This document shows, piece by piece, positions 1 through 5,467 of a stretch of DNA of 6,343 bases. A model generated the notes under the pieces. That model did not search any database and had not been told where the DNA came from. It saw only the letters and a list, made by a program, of their open reading frames with translations. The DNA is from Boseongicola sp. Lineage in GTDB: Bacteria > Pseudomonadota > Alphaproteobacteria > Rhodobacterales > Rhodobacteraceae. The DNA is taken from NCBI GenBank assembly GCA_013042895.1, contig JABDPD010000034.1, positions 1 to 6,343 on the forward strand, given 5' to 3'. Both the position numbers and the translations under genes were made by a program. Position 1 is the first letter of the stretch, and every line of letters begins with the position of its first letter.

Positions 1-288
1 CGGGGCAGGCAGGTCGGCAAGATCGACGTCGCGGGCCGCCGCGATCTCTTCTTCTGTGCGGCGACGGATAAAGACTGGCTTGCCGAGCCAGAGAACCGTG
101 AGCTGCGAGCCCGGGTCGAGGTCGCCAACATCAACGCGGATAGACGAAAGCGCCTGAACGTCTGCTGACGGGTTCATTTGGTTGACCAGCGGCCAAACTG
201 CGGCACCGGCTGCCACGACACCTGCGCCACCAGTGGCGTAGTATAGAAAGTCCCGGCGTGTGCCTTCGTGATCATCTGCGTGCGACAC
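1..288 (-). CDS. petA: Rieske iron-sulfur subunit of cytochrome bc1 (5' part only)
   Basis: Ubiquinol-cytochrome c reductase iron-sulfur subunit, which passes electrons from ubiquinol to cytochrome c1 in the inner-membrane bc1 complex. Only the first 96 residues are in the window. Residues 10-15 (TRRDFL) form the twin-arginine motif expected for Tat export of Rieske proteins. A hydrophobic, Gly/Ala-rich anchor follows at about 16-38 ([16 protein letters not shown]), then the start of the soluble domain with [15 protein letters not shown] at about 62-76. The [2Fe-2S] motifs (CTHLG, CPCHGS) lie beyond the left edge. I chose the GTG at 288-286 as start: GGAG lies 6 nt before it, and the product then begins MSHADDHEG, as family members do. 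An in-frame ATG at 300-298 has no visible ribosome site and would add MEKL. The gene is probably the first of petABC, with petB and petC outside the window. The family call is secure; the start is likely but not proven. Confidence 0.93.
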   Translation of the reverse strand, partial: MSHADDHEGTRRDFLYYATGGAGVVAAGAAVWPLVNQMNPSADVQALSSIRVDVGDLDPGSQLTVLWLGKPVFIRRRTEEEIAAARDVDLADLPAP

Positions 289-294
289 GAGTTT

Positions 295-298
295 CTCC
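295..298 (-). promoter_or_regulatory. Ribosome binding site for the petA GTG start
   Basis: GGAG on the minus strand, 6 nt before the GTG at 288-286. It overlaps the rival ATG at 300-298, which has only C-rich sequence upstream. This decides for the GTG start. Confidence 0.6.
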
Positions 299-320
299 AT
301 TATTTGCGGGGCGTTTGTTG

Positions 321-363
321 CCCAACCCATAGGGGCGGATGGAATCCGCCTACTTGGTGGGCA
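321..363 (-). repeat. Imperfect hairpin in the petA leader/upstream region
   Basis: The core is a perfect 7-bp stem with a 3-nt loop: GGCGGAT at 334-340 and ATCCGCC at 344-350. Imperfect pairing continues outwards (TAG with CTA, CC with GG, CCCA with TGGG) with bulges, so most of 321-363 can fold. It ends about 30 nt before the petA start and is probably in the petA mRNA leader. No T-run follows on either strand, so it does not look like an intrinsic terminator; an mRNA-stability or processing element is possible. The role is inferred. The rest of 289-548 is non-coding; on the minus strand a weak TTGTCC (400-395) and CTTAGC (377-372), 17 nt apart, is the only promoter-like pair I found, and it is not good enough to call. 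Confidence 0.5.
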
Positions 364-548
364 CATCTATCGCTAAGGTGTTGGGTCGTCCAGCGGACAA
401 TCGAGCGCACTCTGTTAAAGAAAAGCAAACCAGCGCAGAGATTTGGCGGATTCAGCACCCAACCATGGCAGTTTGCCGCAGATTGCCGGGTCGAACAGTG
501 ATTCTGGGCAAAAAAAGTGATCGCCTGGAAGTGTTCGATTGTGCTTTT

Positions 549-1157
549 TCAGGAGGGTACAGTCGCCAGCATCGACTCACGCTGGGAGAATGTCTCGTAC
601 CACGCAGCAAGGGATACCCGCCCATCACGCCAGTTTCGATCCGCATTTCGCAGATCTAGGTAGCCAAGTGCGCAGGCTACTGAAATCTGTCCCATCGTCA
701 CGTTGCCGTGCAGATGGCTCATCCAGCGGTCGTCGAGAACAGTCAGAGCTCGGTCGATTTTGCCCCACTGGCCTTCAACCCAGTCGTCAAAGCGTTTTTC
801 TTCCGGGCGAAGTCGCCATTCGTAGGCCATGAGTAAGGCGGCGTCGATTATGCCTTCACCTGTGGCTTCGAGTGTTAACACTTCATAAAGGCGGGTTTCT
901 GGATAGAAGCGGTTGCCTGAGAGATCGTCGAGGTACCGGCAGATCACCCGGCTATCGTAGATTGCGGGGCCGTCCTCCCGAAGGAGTGCGGGGACCTTGC
1001 CGAGCGGATTAACGTGGATCGTTTCGTCGTTCGGCGCGAGCGGCGTGCCACTGCCGGGAACGAAGGTCACCTGATCCAGCAAGCCACACTCGCGCAGGAG
1101 AACGTCGACCTTGCGCACGTAGGGTGATGTGGCGCTGTGGAAGAGGGTCATGCCCAT
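549..1157 (-). CDS. Glutathione S-transferase family protein
   Basis: A 202-residue soluble protein with GST architecture. The N-terminal thioredoxin-like half (about 1-80) has MTLFHSATSPYVRKV, in which Ser11 sits at the usual catalytic Ser/Cys position at the start of helix 1. VPALL follows, with the cis-proline at Pro56, and then YDSRVICRYLDD, whose Asp68-Ser69 pair is where glutathione's gamma-glutamyl group normally binds. The remainder is the helical C-terminal domain, which has few conserved residues. Length is normal for bacterial GSTs. The substrate cannot be told from sequence; stress or xenobiotic detoxification is family-level knowledge only. The start at 1157 has AAGGAG 8 nt upstream, which favours it over the ATG two codons later. 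The gene begins 12 nt after the end of mtaB on the same strand and is probably co-transcribed as the last gene of the operon. A run of seven T follows its end (516-510), but without a convincing stem. Confidence 0.88.
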   Translation of the reverse strand: MGMTLFHSATSPYVRKVDVLLRECGLLDQVTFVPGSGTPLAPNDETIHVNPLGKVPALLREDGPAIYDSRVICRYLDDLSGNRFYPETRLYEVLTLEATGEGIIDAALLMAYEWRLRPEEKRFDDWVEGQWGKIDRALTVLDDRWMSHLHGNVTMGQISVACALGYLDLRNADRNWRDGRVSLAAWYETFSQRESMLATVPS

Positions 1158-1169
1158 TGTGAGTACTCC

Positions 1170-2423
1170 TTATGCAATGAGGGATGAGCCTTCGAAGCCT
1201 TTGATCTGCGCTTGTGTCAGAGCACCCTCGAGTCGAGGTTCCGTGAATCGGACTTCGGCAAATTGCTCGGTACGCCCTACGAGTGGCGTTTCGACGAGGA
1301 TTCGGTGAGTTTTGCCAACTTGCGATTTCAGGTGCCTTTGAGCGGCCGCGTCGCCTGCGGCGCGAAGTTGAGCGGCGCGCGACTTGATTTTGCGACCATC
1401 GACTTGGGGCATCCGCGCTGCGGGCGTGCCAGGACGCTGGGAGTAAGGAAAGACGTGCAGCCAGGTGAGGTCACAGTCCTCAATCAACTTCAGTGAATTC
1501 TCGAACATAGCGTCAGTTTCGGTCGGAAAGCCTGCAATGATATCGGCCCCAAATGTCATTTCGGGGCGAAGCGCCTTGGCTTCAGCGCAAAATGCAACGG
1601 CATCATTGCGCAGGTGACGGCGCTTCATCCGTTTCAGCACCATGTCATCGCCAGCCTGAAGCGACAAATGAAGATGCGGCATAAGGCGTGGTTCCGTCGC
1701 GATGGCTTCCACAAGAGCTGGATCGACTTCGATCGAGTCGATTGAAGATATGCGAAGTCGCGGAAGGTCAGGGACCAGCTTTAGAATGCGGCGTACGAGA
1801 TCGCCGAGTTTTGGCGATGCGGGAAGGTCTGCTCCCCAACTGGTCAGATCAACACCGGTCAGTACAACTTCATTAAACCCGCGGTCCACGAGCCGTTTAA
1901 TCTGATCGACGACCACGCCAGCGGGAACTGAACGCGAGTTTCCGCGTCCGTAGGGAATAATACAAAAAGTGCAGCGGTGATCGCAGCCGTTTTGTACCTG
2001 CACGTAGGCACGGTGGCGCCCGAAGCCATCTATGAGATGCCCCGCAGTTTCGGTCACAGACATGATGTCGTCGACTTGAATCCGCTCAGTTTCGCCGATG
2101 AAGCTGGAGGCACGGTTCCAAGTCTCAGGTGTCATTTTTTCAGTGTTGCCGAGCACGAGGTCAACTTCGTCCATTTTGGCAAAGCGCTCAGGTTCAGTTT
2201 GCGCTGCGCAGCCAGTTACGATCATCTTCGCACCGGGATTGTCCCTGTGGAGGCGGCGGATCTCCTTTTGGCTTTTGCGCACAGCTTCTGCTGTGACTGC
2301 GCATGTATTGACGATCACCGCGTCAGACAGGCCAGCGGCATCTGCCATCTCACGCATCGCTTCAGACTCGTAGGCATTCAGGCGACAACCAAGCGTTGCG
2401 AATGTTGGGACTTTACGCTCCAT
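1170..2423 (-). CDS. mtaB: tRNA t6A37 methylthiotransferase (radical SAM)
   Basis: A 417-residue methylthiotransferase of the MiaB/RimO/MtaB family, best matched to MtaB, which turns t6A at position 37 of tRNAs reading ANN codons into ms2t6A. The N-terminal domain carries the three cysteines of one [4Fe-4S] cluster: Cys13 (TLGC), Cys41 (NTCAVT) and Cys72 (TGCAAQ). The radical SAM motif CxxxCxxC is Cys147, Cys151, Cys154 (QNGCDHRCTFC). Other family markers are TGVDLTSWG, LRISSID, HLHLSLQAGDD and GADIIAGFPTET. A short C-terminal region (about 365-417) corresponds to the TRAM-like RNA-binding domain. MiaB is less likely given the TLGCRLNAYES start and the E. coli-unlike length; RimO has a different N-terminus. 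The ATG overlaps the end of dapF by 11 nt and no strong ribosome site precedes it, so translational coupling to dapF is likely. All catalytic cysteines are present. Confidence 0.92.
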   Translation of the reverse strand: MERKVPTFATLGCRLNAYESEAMREMADAAGLSDAVIVNTCAVTAEAVRKSQKEIRRLHRDNPGAKMIVTGCAAQTEPERFAKMDEVDLVLGNTEKMTPETWNRASSFIGETERIQVDDIMSVTETAGHLIDGFGRHRAYVQVQNGCDHRCTFCIIPYGRGNSRSVPAGVVVDQIKRLVDRGFNEVVLTGVDLTSWGADLPASPKLGDLVRRILKLVPDLPRLRISSIDSIEVDPALVEAIATEPRLMPHLHLSLQAGDDMVLKRMKRRHLRNDAVAFCAEAKALRPEMTFGADIIAGFPTETDAMFENSLKLIEDCDLTWLHVFPYSQRPGTPAARMPQVDGRKIKSRAAQLRAAGDAAAQRHLKSQVGKTHRILVETPLVGRTEQFAEVRFTEPRLEGALTQAQIKGFEGSSLIA

Positions 2424-3282
2424 TTTGGATGCGCCCGAGAAATTCGTGAGTGAAGTGGCCCGAGAAGACGTGCTCGGTTGCGCCGGTCATCCAGACACCG
2501 TCATCTCGCCATTCAATTTCGATCTGTCCGCCATCCAGGTCAATCTTGATGTGGCGTCCTGTTAGTCCGCGGCGGGCCGCCGCAACTGCAACGGCACAAG
2601 ATGAGGAGCCAGACGCAAGGGTTACACCAACGCCGCGCTCCCAGACGCGCATGCGAAGATGATCGGGTGCAACGACGCTGGCAAACTGCACATTCGTGCG
2701 TTCGGGAAACAATGAATGAGTTTCGATTTCAGCACCGAGCGTTTCAAGCTCGATCGCTTCTGCGTCATCAACAAAGAAGGTGCAGTGGGGATTGCCCATC
2801 CCAGTTGCGACAGGATCGCCTTCGATTGGTAGGTGAAGTGTATCGACGTCACGAGCAAGCGGAATGGTCTGCCAGTCCGTAAACGGCTGGCCCATGTTCA
2901 CGCGTGTCAAGCCGTTCGCGGCATCCTCACATGCGAGAATTCCGCGTTCGGTTCTTAGGGTCAGCGACGTAAGGTTAGTCTCATTCATGATGTGACGCGC
3001 GATGCAGCGCGTGGCGTTTCCGCAGGCGGAAGACAATGAGCCGTCGGCATTAAAGAATGTGAGCTTTGCAGTGGCATCATCAGTGTTTTCGATGACCGCC
3101 AACTGATCGAAGCCAACTCCCTTGTTACGGTCTCCGACGGCGCGCGCGACCTCATCCGTGACAACCGGTCCGCCCGAGCGGCGGTCGATCACGACGAAGT
3201 CGTTGCCCAGCCCATGCATCTTCATGAAGGGCAAGCCGGAGGAGTGAGTCTCTGCAGTCATAGCGGGCATATACGCCTGCAT
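2413..3282 (-). CDS. dapF: Diaminopimelate epimerase, second catalytic Cys replaced by Ser
   Basis: Converts LL- to meso-diaminopimelate for lysine and peptidoglycan synthesis, in the cytoplasm and without a cofactor, normally with two cysteines as base and acid. Numbered from the start at 3282: MHGLGNDFVVID (22-33), GVGFDQL (55-61), FFNADGS (76-82), the first catalytic Cys87 in ACGNATRC, MGNPHC (162-167), PERTN (193-197) and WERGVG (214-219). Where other DapF proteins have ACGSGAC, this one has ASGSSSC (223-229): the second catalytic Cys is Ser224, codon TCT at 2613-2611. The fold is otherwise complete and the length (289) normal, so this is not decay; it may be a lineage trait. The start is uncertain: ATGs at 3282, 3270, 3261 and 3225 are in frame, none with a clear ribosome site, and the conserved core starts only around residue 18. 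It lies 27 nt after the lipoprotein gene and overlaps mtaB by 11 nt. Confidence 0.94.
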   Translation of the reverse strand: MQAYMPAMTAETHSSGLPFMKMHGLGNDFVVIDRRSGGPVVTDEVARAVGDRNKGVGFDQLAVIENTDDATAKLTFFNADGSLSSACGNATRCIARHIMNETNLTSLTLRTERGILACEDAANGLTRVNMGQPFTDWQTIPLARDVDTLHLPIEGDPVATGMGNPHCTFFVDDAEAIELETLGAEIETHSLFPERTNVQFASVVAPDHLRMRVWERGVGVTLASGSSSCAVAVAAARRGLTGRHIKIDLDGGQIEIEWRDDGVWMTGATEHVFSGHFTHEFLGRIQNGA

Positions 3283-3309
3283 TCGTGATCTGCAAAGGGA
3301 GCGGGGCGA

Positions 3310-3876
3310 TTAACGTAAGATTTCCGTCGCAAGGCGTAGTTCCATCGCACGCTCTGCAGTAATGATCCAAATGTCATCGAACGGCACTTTGTACGCAGCC
3401 TCATTCACAGCTCCGAAACCGAACCTGCGCCAATATGGTCGGTCCACTGACAGGCCAAACTCACGATCTTCGGCAGCATGTAGGCCCAACTCGGCTTCAG
3501 CGGCGATAGAGCGTTCACGACCAGCTATAAAAACGTCGACACAGGCCGAAATACAGCTGAACAACACTGCCGTATTGATCTTCTCGGCGGCAATGGTGCG
3601 TCCGATCTGATGAGACGCCAGAAGGTCGCCGCCGGGGCTTTGGGCGATCACTAGGCCGTCGATTTCTGTGTACTCAGCGAGAGACTGGAAAACATAGGAG
3701 GTGTCGGGTGTGATCTCTCCATCAAGAACCAGCACCTGCCCGCCATCTTCGAGCGTTTCCACAAAGAGATTGCCGCCAACGGCTTCAGCGCTGGGGCTGA
3801 CAAGCAGACCATTTGAAGAAGCTCCACAGGCCGCGAGGCCGAGCAGCATTGCCGAGGCAAGGTAGAATTTTCGCAT
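3310..3876 (-). CDS. Putative lipoprotein with ClpP/crotonase-like fold
   Basis: A 188-residue predicted envelope protein. Residues 1-17 are a lipoprotein signal peptide: positive MRK, hydrophobic stretch, lipobox LAAC with Cys17 as the lipidated residue. The rest resembles the periplasmic ClpP/crotonase-like proteins often annotated as hypothetical in alphaproteobacteria: beta strands around DGEIT (52-56) and DGLVIAQSPGGD (73-84), the SPGG turn that builds the oxyanion hole, a helix with IGRTIAA, then CISAC (108-112) with Ser110 at the nucleophile position, and LGLHA (130-134) with His133 at the catalytic histidine position. These placements come from memory of the family, not an alignment, and protease activity is not shown. 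Cys108 and Cys112 flank the Ser and could form a disulfide in the periplasm. The start at 3876 has AGGA 5 nt upstream. It is the first gene of the lipoprotein-dapF-mtaB-gst run. The partner or substrate is unknown. Confidence 0.82.
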   Translation of the reverse strand: MRKFYLASAMLLGLAACGASSNGLLVSPSAEAVGGNLFVETLEDGGQVLVLDGEITPDTSYVFQSLAEYTEIDGLVIAQSPGGDLLASHQIGRTIAAEKINTAVLFSCISACVDVFIAGRERSIAAEAELGLHAAEDREFGLSVDRPYWRRFGFGAVNEAAYKVPFDDIWIITAERAMELRLATEILR

Positions 3877-3908
3877 CGTGATCCTAACGGGAGGGAAGCA
3901 AGTTTCGA

Positions 3909-3937
3909 ACGTGACGGCACGGGAGGGTTCGTGTCAA
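3909..3937 (-). promoter_or_regulatory. Candidate promoter for the lipoprotein-dapF-mtaB-gst operon
   Basis: Minus strand: a perfect -35 hexamer TTGACA at 3937-3932, then after 17 nt a weak -10 TCACGT at 3914-3909 (CACGTT with 18 nt is the alternative). It ends about 32 nt before the lipoprotein start. The -35 is strong; the -10 is poor. Confidence 0.4.
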
Positions 3938-3939
3938 GG

Positions 3940-3949
3940 CGGCGCGCCG
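3940..3949. repeat. Perfect 10-bp GC palindrome between divergent promoters
   Basis: CGGCGCGCCG reads the same on both strands. It lies between the candidate minus-strand promoter of the lipoprotein operon and the candidate plus-strand promoter of tRNA-Lys. It could bind a dimeric regulator or be chance in GC-rich spacer; nothing else supports a role. Confidence 0.35.
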
Positions 3950-3981
3950 TCGCTTTGCCGTTAGCCGTGGTCTATTTGCCC

Positions 3982-4010
3982 TTGACGCACCGGCGCGCTG
4001 CGTTTACCTC
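3982..4010 (+). promoter_or_regulatory. Candidate promoter for tRNA-Lys
   Basis: TTGACG (3982-3987), a 17-nt spacer, then TACCTC (4005-4010) as a degenerate -10. Transcription would begin at about 4017, only a few bases before the mature tRNA 5' end at 4022. The -35 is good; the -10 matches only weakly. Confidence 0.45.
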
Positions 4011-4021
4011 CGCGCCCGAGT

Positions 4022-4097
4022 GGGCCGTTAGCTCAGTTGGTAGAGCAACTGACTTTTAATCAGTGGGTCGCAGGTTCGAATCCTGCACGGCTCACCA
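4022..4097 (+). tRNA. tRNA-Lys (anticodon UUU)
   Basis: A complete 76-nt cloverleaf. The acceptor stem is GGGCCGT (4022-4028) with ACGGCTC (4087-4093), one G-U pair. The D stem is GCTC/GAGC and the anticodon stem ACTGA/TCAGT around loop CTTTTAA, with anticodon TTT at 4055-4057, U33 at 4054 and A37 at 4058. The T arm is intact (GGTTCGAATCC). The discriminator A is at 4094 and the CCA tail (4095-4097) is encoded. It decodes AAA and AAG. Its A37 is the type of base on which t6A and then ms2t6A is built, the product of the nearby mtaB. No repeat of its 3' end was seen in the window, so nothing suggests it serves as an integration site here. Confidence 0.98.
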
Positions 4098-4195
4098 CTG
4101 AAATCCTTTAGGAAATCATTAACTCGCGTTCTCCGCGACCTGGGGGCGTCGTGCGCTAAGGTGTGCTGGAGTCTTGAGGTTCCCGATGTGAATCC

Positions 4196-4225
4196 TTGAC
4201 GTTGCTGGTTTGGGCTCCCAATAAT
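4196..4225 (+). promoter_or_regulatory. Candidate promoter for the LacI-family regulator gene
   Basis: TTGACG (4196-4201), an 18-nt spacer, then AATAAT (4220-4225), five of six matches to the -10 consensus. Transcription would start near 4232, giving a leader of about 100 nt. The operator-like site at 4239-4253 lies directly over the initial transcribed region. The stretch 4098-4195 between the tRNA and this promoter holds no gene that I can support; it contains a small 5-bp inverted repeat (TCGCG 4124-4128, CGCGA 4134-4138) without a T-run. Confidence 0.55.
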
Positions 4226-4238
4226 GTAAAGTATGAAT

Positions 4239-4253
4239 ATTACGCGCGCTAAT
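4239..4253. promoter_or_regulatory. Operator-like site at the regulator's own promoter
   Basis: ATTACGCGCGCTAAT: ATTA and TAAT arms around an alternating CG core. It shares the nine bases TTACGCGCG (4240-4248) with the perfect palindrome at 5380-5393 but has one extra base in the core, so its dyad is imperfect. Lying just downstream of the predicted transcription start, it would suit repression of the regulator gene by its own product. Confidence 0.5.
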
Positions 4254-4335
4254 TTTCGAAATGGCGGATTGGGCTGGTTTTCCCCTTGCTCAGACAGGTC
4301 TGAGGCGTGTGCCAAAGGATGTCGGAGTGACAAGG

Positions 4336-5367
4336 ATGAGTGACGAGCAGATTCGCAATATGGAACAGTTCGCCAGCGTGAGCGGGATTTCCCGGCCGAC
4401 CGTTTCGAAATATTTCAACGATCCTTCTAGTGTTAGGAAGTCAACGAGGGATCGGATTGAAGAGGCGTTGGAGGAGCACGACTTCCGACCAAACGTCTAT
4501 GCAATGAACCAGAACCGTCGACTGACCAAGACCATTGGAATTGTCGTTCCCTATCTGGCGGACCCGTTTTTTGGCGAGATTGCGCGCGTGATAGAGCGGC
4601 GGTGTATTGAGGCTGGTTTCACGCCTCATTTGTTTAGTTCGCATGGCGAGGTTGCGCTTGAGAACGAAATTCTGGACGGGTTACGTTCCCTGAAGCCCGC
4701 CGGGGTGCTTTTGGCGCCGCTTGGTCGACTTTCCGACAAATCCGCTATTGAGACGTTCTGCAAATATGTACCCACCGTTCTATTCGACAGTAATATCGAA
4801 GGAATGGGAGAGGCCTTTGTCGGGTCAGATAACCACAGTTTTGTCTCGCAAACAGTCGAATACCTAAGTCGAACGGGGGAGCCTCCGTGTTTCTTCGAGA
4901 TGCGCAACCCGGCGAACCCAAATGCTAACAAACGGCGACATGCCTATCTGACAATGATGGAGCGACTTTCGCTAGAGCCGAATGTCATCAAGATTGATGG
5001 CGAAGGCTGGGCTTTTGAGGAAATAGGACGACAGGGCGGTTTGAAGCTCTTGGCCGAAAAGTCGCTTCCTACTGATACGGTGCTTTGCAGCAATGACCGT
5101 CTGGCAATCGGACTTTTGTCCGCTTGCTATGAAGCAGGAGTGCGAGTCGGGCGTAGCGCGGGATGTGATCTTCGGGTCGCGTCTCATGATGATCATCCCT
5201 ATGCGCGGTTTACCTGTCCGCCTCTTACAACAGCAGCGCACGACTATAATGCGGTCTCGGATCAGTCTTTCGAAACGCTGTATCGGTTAATTGAAAGTGG
5301 AGGTCGGTTTGATGGTCGAACTGAGTCGCTCTATCCGGCGCGTTTGATCATGAGGGAATCTGCCTGA
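4336..5367 (+). CDS. LacI-family transcriptional regulator of polyol uptake
   Basis: A 343-residue repressor-type regulator. An N-terminal helix-turn-helix is at about 9-30 (FASVSG, then ISRPTVSKYFND), followed by the third helix VRKSTRDRIEEALEE and FRPN (50-53). The sugar-binding-protein-like sensor domain runs from about 66 (TIGIVVPYLADPFFGEI) to the end, with VLLAPL, VPTVLFDS, FVGSDN, LCSNDRLAIG and ASHDDHPYA. The hinge is unusual: Gln59 falls where LacI has Leu56, the residue that inserts into the centre of the operator. I chose the ATG at 4336: GGAG lies 8 nt upstream, the domain begins at once, and the length then fits the family. An in-frame ATG at 4261 adds 25 residues unlike any LacI N-terminus. 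It lies 100 bp upstream of a polyol-binding protein gene in the same direction, with similar operator-like sites before both genes, so control of the transporter plus autoregulation is inferred. The effector is probably a sugar alcohol or derivative. Confidence 0.92.
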   Translation: MSDEQIRNMEQFASVSGISRPTVSKYFNDPSSVRKSTRDRIEEALEEHDFRPNVYAMNQNRRLTKTIGIVVPYLADPFFGEIARVIERRCIEAGFTPHLFSSHGEVALENEILDGLRSLKPAGVLLAPLGRLSDKSAIETFCKYVPTVLFDSNIEGMGEAFVGSDNHSFVSQTVEYLSRTGEPPCFFEMRNPANPNANKRRHAYLTMMERLSLEPNVIKIDGEGWAFEEIGRQGGLKLLAEKSLPTDTVLCSNDRLAIGLLSACYEAGVRVGRSAGCDLRVASHDDHPYARFTCPPLTTAAHDYNAVSDQSFETLYRLIESGGRFDGRTESLYPARLIMRESA

Positions 5368-5379
5368 TCTTACAGGAAT

Positions 5380-5393
5380 TTTACGCGCGTAAA
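5380..5393. promoter_or_regulatory. Perfect 14-bp operator-like palindrome before the transporter gene
   Basis: TTTACGCGCGTAAA equals its own reverse complement and has the central CpG typical of LacI-family operators. With one mismatched pair the symmetry extends to 5377-5396. It lies 12 nt after the regulator stop codon and 74 nt before the SmoE-like start, just upstream of a candidate -35 (TTGACT, 5401-5406). The upstream copy at 4239-4253 supports a shared binding protein, most simply the LacI-type regulator encoded between them. Confidence 0.7.
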
Positions 5394-5394
5394 C

Positions 5395-5420
5395 TTTTTA
5401 TTGACTTCGCGTCATAAAAG
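5395..5420. repeat. Second imperfect dyad in the regulator-transporter spacer
   Basis: TGAC (5402-5405) and GTCA (5411-5414) pair around the loop TTCGC. With T5401 bulged, TTTTA (5396-5400) pairs with TAAAA (5415-5419), giving a 9-bp arm. It could be a weak terminator for the regulator mRNA (no good T-run follows) or a second protein-binding site over the candidate -35. Confidence 0.4.
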
Positions 5421-5429
5421 CTGTTTCTT
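5401..5429 (+). promoter_or_regulatory. Tentative promoter for the transporter operon
   Basis: TTGACT (5401-5406) is a good -35, but 17 nt on the -10 is poor (TTTCTT, 5424-5429). Transcription would start near 5436, about 30 nt before the SmoE-like start. The weak -10 leaves room for an activator or a different promoter. Confidence 0.3.
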
Positions 5430-5467
5430 GATTCTTGAGATATTTTGGTGCCAAGGGAGGAAATCTA

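Noticed and set aside
510..539. A possible intrinsic terminator after gst (seven T on the minus strand).
   Set aside because: Only a 4-bp stem with a 12-nt loop (ATCG/CGAT) precedes the T-run, which is too weak to call.
339..659. A plus-strand open frame of 106 codons covering the petA-gst spacer.
   Set aside because: It runs through the spacer into the antisense of the gst gene, has no ribosome site, and shows no recognisable protein features.
1977..2453. A 158-codon plus-strand open frame.
   Set aside because: It is antisense to mtaB, whose cysteine motifs are read on the other strand across the same bases.
4022..4097. tRNA-Lys as an integration site for a mobile element.
   Set aside because: No duplicated tRNA 3' end, integrase or phage-like gene is present; the flanking genes are ordinary chromosomal genes.
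4028..4333. A 101-codon minus-strand open frame ending in a CRIRTCDPLIKSQLLYQLS-type sequence.
   Set aside because: Its C-terminus is the antisense of the tRNA-Lys gene, a known database artefact; the rest is promoter and leader DNA.
4261..4335. An N-terminal extension of the LacI-type regulator from the ATG at 4261.
   Set aside because: The extra 25 residues do not fit a LacI N-terminus, and the ATG at 4336 has a well-placed ribosome site.
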